From Stenotrophomonas sp. ASS1 (GTDB taxonomy: Bacteria > Pseudomonadota > Gammaproteobacteria > Xanthomonadales > Xanthomonadaceae), in assembly GCF_004346925.1 (NCBI RefSeq), contig NZ_CP031167.1:888001-952000 (forward strand): DNA of 64,000 bases, in the 5' to 3' direction. The position numbers and the translations under genes were made by a program. Below are positions 44,301-52,801 of the stretch, one piece after another (the stretch's first letter is position 1; each line of letters starts with the position of its first letter). The notes under the pieces were generated by a model. It had not been told where the DNA came from. It saw only the letters and a program-made list of their open reading frames with translations, and did no database searches.

Positions 44301-47300
44301 ATGCCGGCAGCCTGCTGCTGGGCAACAGCGGTGCACTCGGGACGGGCGCATTGAGCGTGGGTGGCAATGCATCGCTCGATGGCAGCACGGCGTTGAACCT
44401 GGTCAACAATGTCACTCTGGGCAGTGGGGCCGTGTTGTCGCTGCCGGGTTCGCAGGCGATCACGCTTGGCGGGGTGGTTTCCGGAGCCGGTGGCCTGGTC
44501 AAGAACGGCGCCAGCACGCTCACGCTCAACGGCGCCAACAACTTCGCCGGTGGGCTGACGCTCAACGGCGGTGGCCTGATGCTGGGCAACGCTGGCGCGC
44601 TGGGAACCGGGCTGCTTGCCGTGGGCGCGAACGCGACCCTGGGCAGTACGGTGGCATTGAACCTGGGCAATGCCATCGATCTCGATGCCGGTGCGCAGCT
44701 GAGCCTGACCAGCAATGAGAATGTTGCTCTGGGCGGACTGATCACCGGCACCGGTGGCCTGATCAAGACCGGCACTGGCGTGCTGTCGTTGAACAACAGC
44801 AACACCTTCAGTGGTGGTCTGACGCTGAATGCGGGCGGTCTGTCGGTCGGCGCCAACGGTGCGTTGGGTACCGGTGCACTGAACATCGGCGGCAATGTTT
44901 CTCTGGATGCGAGCGCCCCGGTTTCGCTGGTCAATGCAGTGAACCTGGGCGCCAATACGCTGACCCTGCCGGGCAGCAGCAATCTCACTCTGAGCGGTGT
45001 GGTGAGTGGTGCCGGTGGCCTGATCAAGGACGGCGCCTCGACGCTGACCTTGTCCGGTGCCAATACCTTCCTCGGTGGCGCCACGGTCAACGCAGGTACG
45101 CTGGCACTCGGCGCGGGTGGCAGTCTTGCCGCCATCGGTGCGGTGGACCTCGCCGGTGCCGGCGCGACGCTGGACATCTCCGCAGCGGGTGCCGGGCAGA
45201 CCATTGGCGCGTTGAACGGCGTGGCAGGCAGCCATGTGGCATTGGGCACGCAGACCCTTACTTTCGGTGGCGCCAGCAATGGCAGCTTTGCCGGCGTCAT
45301 CGATGGCAGCGGTGGGCTGATCAAGGTCGGTGCTGGCGTGCAGACGCTGTCCGGTGCCAATACCTTCAGTGGCGGTGTCGCGCTTGATGCAGGTGGCCTG
45401 ATCCTCGGGAATTCGGGGGCGCTGGGCACGGGCACGCTGGGCATCGGCGGCAACGTCAGCCTGGACGGAACGACGTCACTGAATCTGGCCAACGCCGTGA
45501 ACTTCGGTGGGGGTACGCAGCTGACGCTGGGCGGCAGCAGCGATCTCACCCTTGCAGGCGTGGTGGCCGGCAGCGGCAGCCTGATCAAGAACGGTGCAGG
45601 CCTGCTGACGCTCAACAACACCAATACCTTCGGTGGCGGCCTGGCCTTGAACGGTGGTGGCCTGGTGGTTGGCGCGAACGGCGCACTCGGTTCCGGCACG
45701 CTGGCGGTGAATGCCAGCACCACGCTGGATGCGGGTGCTGCAGCGACGCTCGGCAATGCGGTCACGCTGGGCTCGGGTGTCGCACTGACATTGCCGGGTA
45801 GCAATGCGCTGACGCTGTCGGGTGTGATCGATGGCAACGGCAGCCTGATCAAGAACGGTGCCACCACGCTGACGCTGTCCGGTGCCAACACCTATACCGG
45901 CGGTACCACCATCAACGCCGGTACGCTGGCACTGGGAACAGGTGGCAGCCTTGCCGCGGCGGGTGATGTCACGCTGGGCGCAGGCGCTGGCTTCGATATC
46001 TCCGGTGCCGGCAGCAGCCAGACCATCGGCGCGCTCAACGGTGCGGGCGGAAGCACGCTGGCGCTGGGCGGAAACTCATTGACGTTCGGAACCGCCAGCA
46101 ACGCTGCGTTCGATGGCGTGATCAGTGGCGGCGGCGGCCTGGTGAAAGTGGGTGCAGGCGTGCAGACATTGTCCGGTGCCAACACGTTTGGCGGCGGCGT
46201 GACGCTCAACGCAGGCGGGCTGGTGCTCGGCAATGACGCGGCGCTGGGCTCTGGCGCGCTTACCGTCGGCGGGGTCGCCACGCTGGACACCACCGGCCTG
46301 GCAGCACTGACCAACAACATCGCGCTCAACGCAGGCCTGACCGTACTGGGCACCAATGCGCTGACGCTCAACGGGGTGATTTCCGGTACCGGCAGCCTGA
46401 CCAAGGATGGTGGCGCAACGCTGACCTTGAACGGTATCAACTCCTATACCGGTGGTACCAACATCAACGCCGGCACACTGGCGCTGGGTGCCGGTGCCAG
46501 CCTGGCGGCGAGCGGTACCGTGAACCTTGCCACCGGCGCGACGCTGGATCTGTCGGCCGGCAGTGGCACGCAGGTGTTCGGCACCCTGGTCGGCAACGGT
46601 ACGGTCAACCTGGGCGCCAATTCGATCGAAGTCGGCGGGGCGACCAATGGCACCTTCAGTGGCTCTATCGCAGGTACGGGTGGCCTGACCAAGGTCGGTG
46701 CGGGCATCGAGACGTTGACCGGTGCCAACACCTACACCGGCGGCACCTTCATCAATGCCGGCACACTGGCGATCGGTCCGGGCGGCAGCCTGGCGGCCAC
46801 CGGTGCAGTGACACTTACCGCAGCGGGAACCGGCTTCGACATCTCGACGTCCGGTGCCAGCCAGACCATTGGTTCGTTGGCCGGGGTGACCGGCTCCACG
46901 GTCACTCTGGGCGCGCAGTCGCTGATCCTCGGCGGCAACGGCAACAGCGTGTTCGACGGCGCGATTTTCGGCACCGGTGGCCTGGTCAAGAACGGCACCG
47001 GCACCCTCACGCTGGGCGGCGCCAACCTGTTCAACGGCGGCCTGGCGCTCAACGGCGGTGGCCTGGTGGTCGGCAACAGCGCCGCGCTCGGCAGCGGTGC
47101 GCTGACGGTGGGGGCCAGCGCTACGCTGGATGCTTCGACCGCGGCCAACCTGGCCAACAACATCACGCTGGCATCAGGTGCCAACCTCAACCTGCTCGGC
47201 AGCAATGCACTGACCTTGGGCGGCATGGTTTCCGGTACCGGTGGACTGATCAAGAATGGTGCGGCCACCGTGACCCTGACCGGTGCGAATACCTACACCG

Positions 47301-50300
47301 GAGGCACCACCATCAACAGCGGCACGCTGGCGATCGGCGCCGGCGGCAGCCTGGCCTCGACCGGCGCGGTGAACCTGGCAGGTACCGGTACCCTCGATAT
47401 CTCTGCGGGCAACCAGAGCATCGGTTCGCTTGCCGGTGTGGCCGGCAGCACCGTGGCGCTGGGGGGCAGTGCGCTGACCCTGGGCGGCACGGTAGACAGC
47501 ACGTTCAACGGTGCGATCACCGGCAATGGTGGCCTCGTCAAGAGCGGCGCAGGCGTGCAGACCCTCAACGGCGCCAGCACCTTCAGTGGCGGTGTAACGC
47601 TCAATGCAGGCGGCCTGGTGGTCGGCAACGATGCTGCGCTGGGCACCGGGGCGGTAACGGTGGGTGGCAACGGTACGCTCGATTCGAACACTGCGGTGAC
47701 GTTGGCCAACAACTTCGTCCTCAACGCCGGGCTGACCGTACTCGGCAGCAACAACCTCACCCTCAACGGCAGCCTGAGTGGCACCGGCTCGCTGACCAAG
47801 GAGGGCGCGGCAACGCTGACCTTGAACGGTGCCAATACCTATACCGGTGGCACCTTCATCAATGCCGGTACGTTGGCATTGGGTGCCGGCGCGAGCTTGA
47901 ATGCCAGTGGCATCGTCAACCTGGCCAGTGGTGCGACCTTCGATCTGTCGGCGGGCAGCGGCACGCAGCAGTTCGGTACCCTGATCGGCAACGGCACGGT
48001 GAACCTGGGCGGCAACACCTTGACCATTGGTGGTCCCGTCAATGGCACGTTCAGTGGTTCGGTGGGGGGCACCGGTGGGCTGATCAAGGAAGGCACCGGC
48101 ACCCAGACCCTGACCGGTGCCAATACCTTCACTGGTGGCACCACCATCAATGCGGGCACGCTGGCGATTGGCGCCGGAGGAAGTCTGGCAGCGAATGGCG
48201 CGGTGACACTGGCCAACGCCGGAACAGCGTTCGATATTTCTGCCGGTGGTGCGCAGAGCATCGGATCACTGGCGGGTGTTACCGGCAGTACGGTTGCGCT
48301 CGGCGGCAGCACGCTGACCCTCAATGGCGTAGGAAACACGACCTTCGCTGGTGACATTACCGGTACCGGTGGCCTGGTGAAGAATGGTGCAGGCATCCAG
48401 GGCCTGACCGGCAGCAATACCTTCAGCGGTGGCGTGGCACTCAACGCCGGTGGCCTTGCCTTGGGTAACAACAATGCACTGGGAACCGGCACGCTGACCG
48501 TGGGCGGCAATGCCAGCCTGGACGGCACCAGCGCGCTGACGCTGGCCAATACCGTGCAGCTGGCCAGTGGCACGCTGACCCTTGCCGGCAGCAACGCGCT
48601 GACCTTGAACGGCCCGATCAGCGGCGCTGGCGGCCTGCTCAAGGATGGCGCAGCAACGGTCACCCTGGGCGGTGCCAGCACCTACACCGGTAACACCACC
48701 ATCAACAGCGGCACGCTGGCGGTGGCGGCCGGTGGCAGCCTGTCGGGTGCGAGCACGGTGAACCTGGCCGGTGCCGGTACGCTGGACATCAGTGCCGGTG
48801 GCAACCAGAGCATCGGAGGCCTGGCCGGCGTAACCGGATCCAGCGTGGTGCTGGGCGGTGCGACCCTGACCACCGGCGGCAACAACGGCAGCACCACCTT
48901 CGGCGGTGTGCTCAGTGGCACCGGTGGCCTGGTGCAGAGCGGCACCGGCACGCTGACCCTGAGCGGCGACAACGTCTATACCGGTGGCACCACCATCAAT
49001 GGTGGCAGCACGCTGCAGCTCGGCAACGGTGGCAGCTCCGGTTCGGTGGTGGGCGACATCACCAACAACGGCAGCCTGATCTACAACCTGGGCAGCACCG
49101 CAACCGTGGGCGGTGTGGTCAGCGGTAGCGGTGGCCTGACCCAGGCCGGCAGCGGCACGCTGGTGCTGACCGGCAACAACACCTATACCGGCGGTACCAC
49201 CATCAATGCCGGCGGCACGTTGCAGGTGGGCAACGGTGGTGCGACCGGCGCGATCGTCGGCGACATCACCAACAACGGCGCGCTGGTGTCCAACGTGGCG
49301 GGCAACACCACGCTGGGCGGCACCATCAGCGGCAGCGGTGGCCTGACCCAGGCCGGCGCTGGCACACTGGTGCTGACCGGCAACAACACCTACACCGGCG
49401 GTACCACCATCAATGCCGGTGGCACGCTGCAGGTCGGCAATGGCGGTGCGACCGGTGCGATCACCGGCAACGTCGCCAACAACGGCAGCCTGGTGTTCGA
49501 CGTGGCGGGCAACACTACGGTTGGCGGCGCGATCAGTGGCAGCGGTGGCCTGACCCAGGCCGGTGCCGGCGTACTGACCCTGGTCGGCAACAACACCTAC
49601 ACCGGCGGCACCATCATCAATACCGGTGGCACGCTGCAGGTGGGCAATGGTGGAGCGACCGGTTCGATCGCTGGCGACATCACCAACAATGGTTCGCTGA
49701 TCTCCAACGTCGCGGGCAACACCCTGCTGGGCGGCACCATCAGTGGTACGGGTGGCCTGACCCAGGCGGGCAGTGGCTCGCTGGTGCTGACCGGCACCAA
49801 CACCTACACCGGCGGTACCACCATCAATGCCGGCGGCACGCTGCAGCTGGGCAATGGTGGTGCGACCGGCTCGATCGTCGGCGACATCACCAACAACGGC
49901 ACGCTTGTGTCCAACGTCGCGGGCAACACCACGCTGGGCGGCACCATCAGCGGCAGCGGTGGCCTGACCCAGGCCGGCAGCGGCACACTGACCGTGACCG
50001 GCAACAACACCTACACCGGCCCGACCACCATCACTGCCGGTGGCACCCTGCAGGTGGGCAATGGCGGCGCGACCGGTGCGATTGGCGGCAGCGTCACCAA
50101 CAACGGCAGCCTGATCTTCAACGTGGGTGGCAACACCACCGTCGGCGGCGCCATCAGCGGCAGCGGTGGCCTGACCCAGGCCGGCAGCGGCACGCTGATC
50201 CTGGGCGGCAACAACACCTATACCGGCGGCACCACCATCAACACCGGCGGCACGCTGCAGGTCGGCAACGGCGGCGCGAGCGGATCGATTGCCGGCAACG

Positions 50301-52225
50301 TCAGCAACAACGGCAGCCTGGTGTTCAACGTCGGTGGCAACACCACCATCGGTGGCACCATCAGCGGCAGCGGTGGCCTGACCCAGGCCGGTGCTGGCAC
50401 CATCACCCTGACCGGCAACAACACCTACACCGGCGGCACCACCATCAACGCCGGTGGCACCGTGCAGGTTGGCAATGGCGGCGCCAGTGGCTCGATCACC
50501 GGCAACATCACCAACAACGGTGGGCTGATCATCAACACCGGTGGCAGCACCACGCTGGGTGGCACCATCAGCGGAGGTGGCAGCATCGTGCAGGCCGGTC
50601 CGGGGGGCCTGAACCTTGGCGGCAACAGTGGTGGTTTCAGCGGTACCGGCCAGGTCACCGGCGGTGGCCTGAATGTCACCGGCAACATCGGCGGCCAGTG
50701 GACCATCGGCAGCGGTACCACGCTGTCCGGCACCGGCACCATCGGGGGTACCGGTGGTGGCGTGACGGTATCCAGTGGCGGCGTGCTGTCGCCGGGTAAT
50801 GGCCCAGGCAATGGCAGCGGTGCGGGCAATGGCACCGGCACGATCACGGTGGGTGGCAACCTGACCTTGTCGCCGGGCAGCACGCTGGGCATCGATCTGG
50901 GGGCCACCGGCAGCGACACGGTGCAGGTGGGTGGCAGTGCCAACGTGGGTGGCAGCAGCGTGCAGGTGAATACCATCTCGCCGAGCACCAGCTACCAGCA
51001 GGGCCAGCAGTACACCGTGGTCAATGCGGGCGGTGGCGTGAGCGGGCAGTTCGCTTCGGCGAAGACGCCGTCGGCCTTCCTGACCATCACCCCGGTCTAC
51101 ACGGCGAACACGGCCAATCTGCAGATCGATGTGGCGCAGACCGCAGCCTTCACCACGGCGGCGAAGACGCGCAACCAGTACAACACCGCCGCAGCGCTGG
51201 ACAGCCTGCCGCAGAGTGGTCCGGCGCTGGGCCTGTACAACACGCTGCTGATGTATGACGCGGGTACCGCGCGCGCGGCCTTCGACCAGCTGTCCGGTGA
51301 AGTGCATGCGGCCAGCCGTGCGGTGCTGTTGTACGACAATTACCTGGAAGAGGGTATCCGCCAGCGTCTGGGCAGTGAGCTGCCGACCGTGCGCGGTGAG
51401 CGTGCCTCGGCCTGGCTGGCCGGCAGCGGCAAGGTGTTCAGGCAGGATGGTGATGGCAACGGCGACGACATCCGCTCCAACCGCAATGCGCTGATGGCCG
51501 GCGTGGACTGGCAGCTGGGCGAGCACGTGGTGCTGGGTGCAGCGGCCGGCAACGAACGGCTGGATACGCGCCTGTACGATCGCAGCTCGCGCGCCCGCCT
51601 GCGTGGCAACACCTTCGGCCTGTATGCGCAGGGTCAATGGAACAACGGCGTTGCGGTCGGTGGCAGCGTGTCGCGCGGCGACTACCGCACGCGCACCACG
51701 CGTGAGGTGCCGCTGCTGGGCCAGACCCTGTACAGCCGCCAGGACTCGGATGTGACCATCGCCCAGGTGGAAGGCAGCTGGACCTGGACCCACGGCAGGA
51801 CCCAGCTGCAGCCGTATGTGCAGTTCACCAAGCACTGGGTCGACAGTGATCGCGCGGTGGAGCAGGGCGGCACTGCTGCGCTGGCGCTGGAAGGCGGCAA
51901 GGACACGCTCAATGTCAGCACCGTGGGCGTGCGGGGCCGCTGGGACGTGGGCAGCGGCGAGCGCTTCCCGGCACAGCTGACGGTCGGCCTCGGCTGGCAG
52001 CATGCTTCGGGTGACACCGACGTGGCCAGCCGCAACCGCTTCGCGGTCGGCGGCAATGCGTTCGATGTGTACAGCGCGGTGATGGCACGCAACGCGCTGG
52101 TCAGCCAGCTGGGCGTGGCGGTTGGGCTCGGCCGAAACAGCCAGCTGTCGATGTTCGTGCAGGGCCAGCACGGCGACGGTCGCCGCGACGTCGGCGGGCA
52201 GATCAACCTGCGAGTGGGCTTCTGA
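41345..52225 (+). CDS. Giant type Va autotransporter with beta-strand (PATR) repeat passenger
   Basis: 3626 aa from the ATG at 41345. Signal: extended signal peptide region MNRIYRLVFNRALGVMQVAS, then the hydrophobic core LVVALAATLASGSAFA with cleavage near residue 59. The passenger (about 60-3340) is a long chain of autotransporter-associated beta-strand repeats (GTGGLVKNGAGTLTLSGANT type), predicted as a right-handed beta-helix fibre. Cysteines are visible only near the mature N-terminus (CTGTTTVNC). The last about 280 residues form the translocating barrel (from SAWLAGSGKVFRQDGDGNG) and end in NLRVGF with the terminal Phe needed for BAM insertion. A surface adhesin or biofilm role is likely from the family. 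No protease triad or RGD was seen. Confidence 0.95.
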   Translation: MNRIYRLVFNRALGVMQVASEVTQNPGGSAVCAGRVPRLRAHQLVVALAATLASGSAFAACTGTTTVNCDSSTNINNYVNPTSGLTLNIANGAVFSVPLLLGGNAVTLSGSNTTVNNAGTIDPFLTGGLSLAAAGLVVGNNTAGGSAITVNNQTGGQIKGIFNIGTLLGFGGQAVTAQNAAGGTTTLVNDGSIGMSLLGIGQLADATSVVTYGGAQANVTNRGSITGRVGLGASTGNTFTNSGTISGSVHLGDSTGGNTFTAVAGSTVVTGGGSAPAGLLAGVTGVKVAAAGTVDAGIGTGAANNTLVLQDNASNNGPASSIGWTNYIGFQKLTVNSGTWNLQGPWSGTGAITLGGGVVNFNNNAAFGSGLFTVTGGSIAASGAGLSLGNNFTLNGGLNLGGAQGFGLSGVLSGTGGLTVNNTGIVTLGGANLFSGGVNLNAGGLVLGNAGALGSGSLTVGGNASLDTSANFNLGNNLVINGGGTLNLLGSNALGLNGSISGAGDLVKAGPGTLTLNGANLLTGSFAVTGGALALGAGGSLSPTSAISLTAGTNLDLSVAASQTIGSLAGSGALNLGARSLTLGGLNTSTSFSGVIGGVGGALVKVGTGTQTLSGANTFTGGVTLNGGGLLLGNAGALGTGTLSVGGNVSLDGTGALALTNAVHLGAGSILNLSGNQALTFNGVIGGSGSLVKNGAATLTLNNANTFGGGLSLTAGGLVLGNGGALGTGALNVGGAVTLDASSALTVGNGINLGVGGSLNVLGSNALTLGGVIGGTGSLVKNGASTLTLGGANAFTGGLNVNAGKVALASGGSLAATGAVSLAGAGAELDISLGGNQTIGALSGAAGSILSLGGSTLTFGDATNQAFGGVIGGTGGLVKQGTGTQTLSGANTFSGGLNLAAGGLLLGNGSALGTGALTVSGNGTLDATAALNLGNAINLGAVLTLPGSQNLTLGGNITGTGSLTKNGASLLTLNGTNAFSGGLNLNAGSLLLGNSGALGTGALSVGGNASLDGSTALNLVNNVTLGSGAVLSLPGSQAITLGGVVSGAGGLVKNGASTLTLNGANNFAGGLTLNGGGLMLGNAGALGTGLLAVGANATLGSTVALNLGNAIDLDAGAQLSLTSNENVALGGLITGTGGLIKTGTGVLSLNNSNTFSGGLTLNAGGLSVGANGALGTGALNIGGNVSLDASAPVSLVNAVNLGANTLTLPGSSNLTLSGVVSGAGGLIKDGASTLTLSGANTFLGGATVNAGTLALGAGGSLAAIGAVDLAGAGATLDISAAGAGQTIGALNGVAGSHVALGTQTLTFGGASNGSFAGVIDGSGGLIKVGAGVQTLSGANTFSGGVALDAGGLILGNSGALGTGTLGIGGNVSLDGTTSLNLANAVNFGGGTQLTLGGSSDLTLAGVVAGSGSLIKNGAGLLTLNNTNTFGGGLALNGGGLVVGANGALGSGTLAVNASTTLDAGAAATLGNAVTLGSGVALTLPGSNALTLSGVIDGNGSLIKNGATTLTLSGANTYTGGTTINAGTLALGTGGSLAAAGDVTLGAGAGFDISGAGSSQTIGALNGAGGSTLALGGNSLTFGTASNAAFDGVISGGGGLVKVGAGVQTLSGANTFGGGVTLNAGGLVLGNDAALGSGALTVGGVATLDTTGLAALTNNIALNAGLTVLGTNALTLNGVISGTGSLTKDGGATLTLNGINSYTGGTNINAGTLALGAGASLAASGTVNLATGATLDLSAGSGTQVFGTLVGNGTVNLGANSIEVGGATNGTFSGSIAGTGGLTKVGAGIETLTGANTYTGGTFINAGTLAIGPGGSLAATGAVTLTAAGTGFDISTSGASQTIGSLAGVTGSTVTLGAQSLILGGNGNSVFDGAIFGTGGLVKNGTGTLTLGGANLFNGGLALNGGGLVVGNSAALGSGALTVGASATLDASTAANLANNITLASGANLNLLGSNALTLGGMVSGTGGLIKNGAATVTLTGANTYTGGTTINSGTLAIGAGGSLASTGAVNLAGTGTLDISAGNQSIGSLAGVAGSTVALGGSALTLGGTVDSTFNGAITGNGGLVKSGAGVQTLNGASTFSGGVTLNAGGLVVGNDAALGTGAVTVGGNGTLDSNTAVTLANNFVLNAGLTVLGSNNLTLNGSLSGTGSLTKEGAATLTLNGANTYTGGTFINAGTLALGAGASLNASGIVNLASGATFDLSAGSGTQQFGTLIGNGTVNLGGNTLTIGGPVNGTFSGSVGGTGGLIKEGTGTQTLTGANTFTGGTTINAGTLAIGAGGSLAANGAVTLANAGTAFDISAGGAQSIGSLAGVTGSTVALGGSTLTLNGVGNTTFAGDITGTGGLVKNGAGIQGLTGSNTFSGGVALNAGGLALGNNNALGTGTLTVGGNASLDGTSALTLANTVQLASGTLTLAGSNALTLNGPISGAGGLLKDGAATVTLGGASTYTGNTTINSGTLAVAAGGSLSGASTVNLAGAGTLDISAGGNQSIGGLAGVTGSSVVLGGATLTTGGNNGSTTFGGVLSGTGGLVQSGTGTLTLSGDNVYTGGTTINGGSTLQLGNGGSSGSVVGDITNNGSLIYNLGSTATVGGVVSGSGGLTQAGSGTLVLTGNNTYTGGTTINAGGTLQVGNGGATGAIVGDITNNGALVSNVAGNTTLGGTISGSGGLTQAGAGTLVLTGNNTYTGGTTINAGGTLQVGNGGATGAITGNVANNGSLVFDVAGNTTVGGAISGSGGLTQAGAGVLTLVGNNTYTGGTIINTGGTLQVGNGGATGSIAGDITNNGSLISNVAGNTLLGGTISGTGGLTQAGSGSLVLTGTNTYTGGTTINAGGTLQLGNGGATGSIVGDITNNGTLVSNVAGNTTLGGTISGSGGLTQAGSGTLTVTGNNTYTGPTTITAGGTLQVGNGGATGAIGGSVTNNGSLIFNVGGNTTVGGAISGSGGLTQAGSGTLILGGNNTYTGGTTINTGGTLQVGNGGASGSIAGNVSNNGSLVFNVGGNTTIGGTISGSGGLTQAGAGTITLTGNNTYTGGTTINAGGTVQVGNGGASGSITGNITNNGGLIINTGGSTTLGGTISGGGSIVQAGPGGLNLGGNSGGFSGTGQVTGGGLNVTGNIGGQWTIGSGTTLSGTGTIGGTGGGVTVSSGGVLSPGNGPGNGSGAGNGTGTITVGGNLTLSPGSTLGIDLGATGSDTVQVGGSANVGGSSVQVNTISPSTSYQQGQQYTVVNAGGGVSGQFASAKTPSAFLTITPVYTANTANLQIDVAQTAAFTTAAKTRNQYNTAAALDSLPQSGPALGLYNTLLMYDAGTARAAFDQLSGEVHAASRAVLLYDNYLEEGIRQRLGSELPTVRGERASAWLAGSGKVFRQDGDGNGDDIRSNRNALMAGVDWQLGEHVVLGAAAGNERLDTRLYDRSSRARLRGNTFGLYAQGQWNNGVAVGGSVSRGDYRTRTTREVPLLGQTLYSRQDSDVTIAQVEGSWTWTHGRTQLQPYVQFTKHWVDSDRAVEQGGTAALALEGGKDTLNVSTVGVRGRWDVGSGERFPAQLTVGLGWQHASGDTDVASRNRFAVGGNAFDVYSAVMARNALVSQLGVAVGLGRNSQLSMFVQGQHGDGRRDVGGQINLRVGF
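45887..48676 (+). repeat. Two tandem super-repeat units (about 1.4 kb each) in the autotransporter
   Basis: Unit 1 (45887-47287, 1401 bp) and unit 2 (47288-48676, 1389 bp) contain the same order of sub-modules. Each starts NTYTGGTTIN and passes LNAGLTVLG and GATLDLSAGSGTQ-like segments before FDIS...QSIGSLAGVTGSTV. The unit length is a whole number of codons. Confidence 0.75.
48968..50623 (+). repeat. Eight in-register 207-bp (69-aa) tandem repeats in the autotransporter
   Basis: Copies start at 48968, 49175, 49382, 49589, 49796, 50003, 50210 and 50417, all exactly 207 bp long. Each has NNTYTGGTTINAGGTLQVGN, then a variable GDITNNGSLV part, and ends in GGTISGSGGLTQAGSGTL. Residues 2542-3093. 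Copies 1 and 8 are the most diverged. Confidence 0.95.
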
Positions 52226-52241
52226 GGGGAGCGGGCCAGCG

Positions 52242-52264
52242 GTAGAACCACGGCGGGCGTGGAT
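52242..52264 (+). repeat. Degenerate SMAG-type unit
   Basis: GTAGAACCACGGCGGGCGTG, directly after the autotransporter stop. Confidence 0.5.
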
Positions 52265-52282
52265 GGGACCGGGGCGGGAGCG

Positions 52283-52726
52283 CTAGAGCTCCCGCTCCAT
52301 TTCCACGGCGTCGATCCCGGCACCGTGGCCATCGCGCACCACACGTGTCACCTGGAAGCCGAGACCGGAATAGAAGCCTTGGGTGTGTTGGCTGGTACTG
52401 AGCGTGACGCGATTGATCGAGGGATCCACTTCGGCCTGGCGCAGGCGCGCCAGCGCCAGTTCGCGGCCCAGTCCATGCCGGTGCAGCGCGCGCTGCACCA
52501 TGCCCCAGCAGAAACCGGCACTACCATCGCCGCGTCGCGACAGGCCGCCACAGGCCACGATGCGGTGGTCGCGCTCGATCACCTGGAAGGCGCAGTCCAT
52601 GGCCTGCTCACGCAGGAAGCGTTCAAAGTCGCTGCGCTCTTCGGGCGCGAAGTAGGTTGGCACGTTGCTGTCGAAAATCGACAGGCAGGCGCTGGCATCT
52701 GCGGGTCGGTAGAGGCGGAGGTTCAT
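52283..52726 (-). CDS. GNAT-family N-acetyltransferase
   Basis: 147 aa from the ATG at 52726 (MNLRLYRPADASACLSIFD); an upstream in-frame ATG at 52759 would read through a SMAG palindrome and is less likely. The acetyl-CoA-binding motif appears as VQRALHRHGLGRELALARLR (a Q/RxxGxG/A variant), followed by TLSTSQHTQGFYSGLGFQV. The substrate is unknown. It is convergent with the autotransporter gene. Confidence 0.87.
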   Translation of the reverse strand: MNLRLYRPADASACLSIFDSNVPTYFAPEERSDFERFLREQAMDCAFQVIERDHRIVACGGLSRRGDGSAGFCWGMVQRALHRHGLGRELALARLRQAEVDPSINRVTLSTSQHTQGFYSGLGFQVTRVVRDGHGAGIDAVEMEREL

Positions 52727-52749
52727 GGGCCCACGATAGACGATCGTCA

Positions 52750-52772
52750 GTAGATCCACGCTACACGTGGAT
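52750..52772 (+). repeat. SMAG-type unit
   Basis: GTAGATCCACGCTACACGTG, in the short gap between the GNAT and DUF3667 genes. Confidence 0.75.
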
Positions 52773-52801
52773 TCATGGGCCGGATGCCGTGCGTGTATCC
52801 C

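Noticed and set aside
48968-50623. CRISPR-like array of regular repeats
   Set aside because: Repeat units are 207 bp, coding and in frame in one protein; no short repeats with unique spacers and no cas genes.
48266-52171. Antisense open frame of 1301 codons opposite the autotransporter (also 42322-45891 and 43043-45235)
   Set aside because: Open only because the repeats are GC-rich and lack stop-complement codons; composition is low-complexity and mirrors the sense repeats, with no family features.
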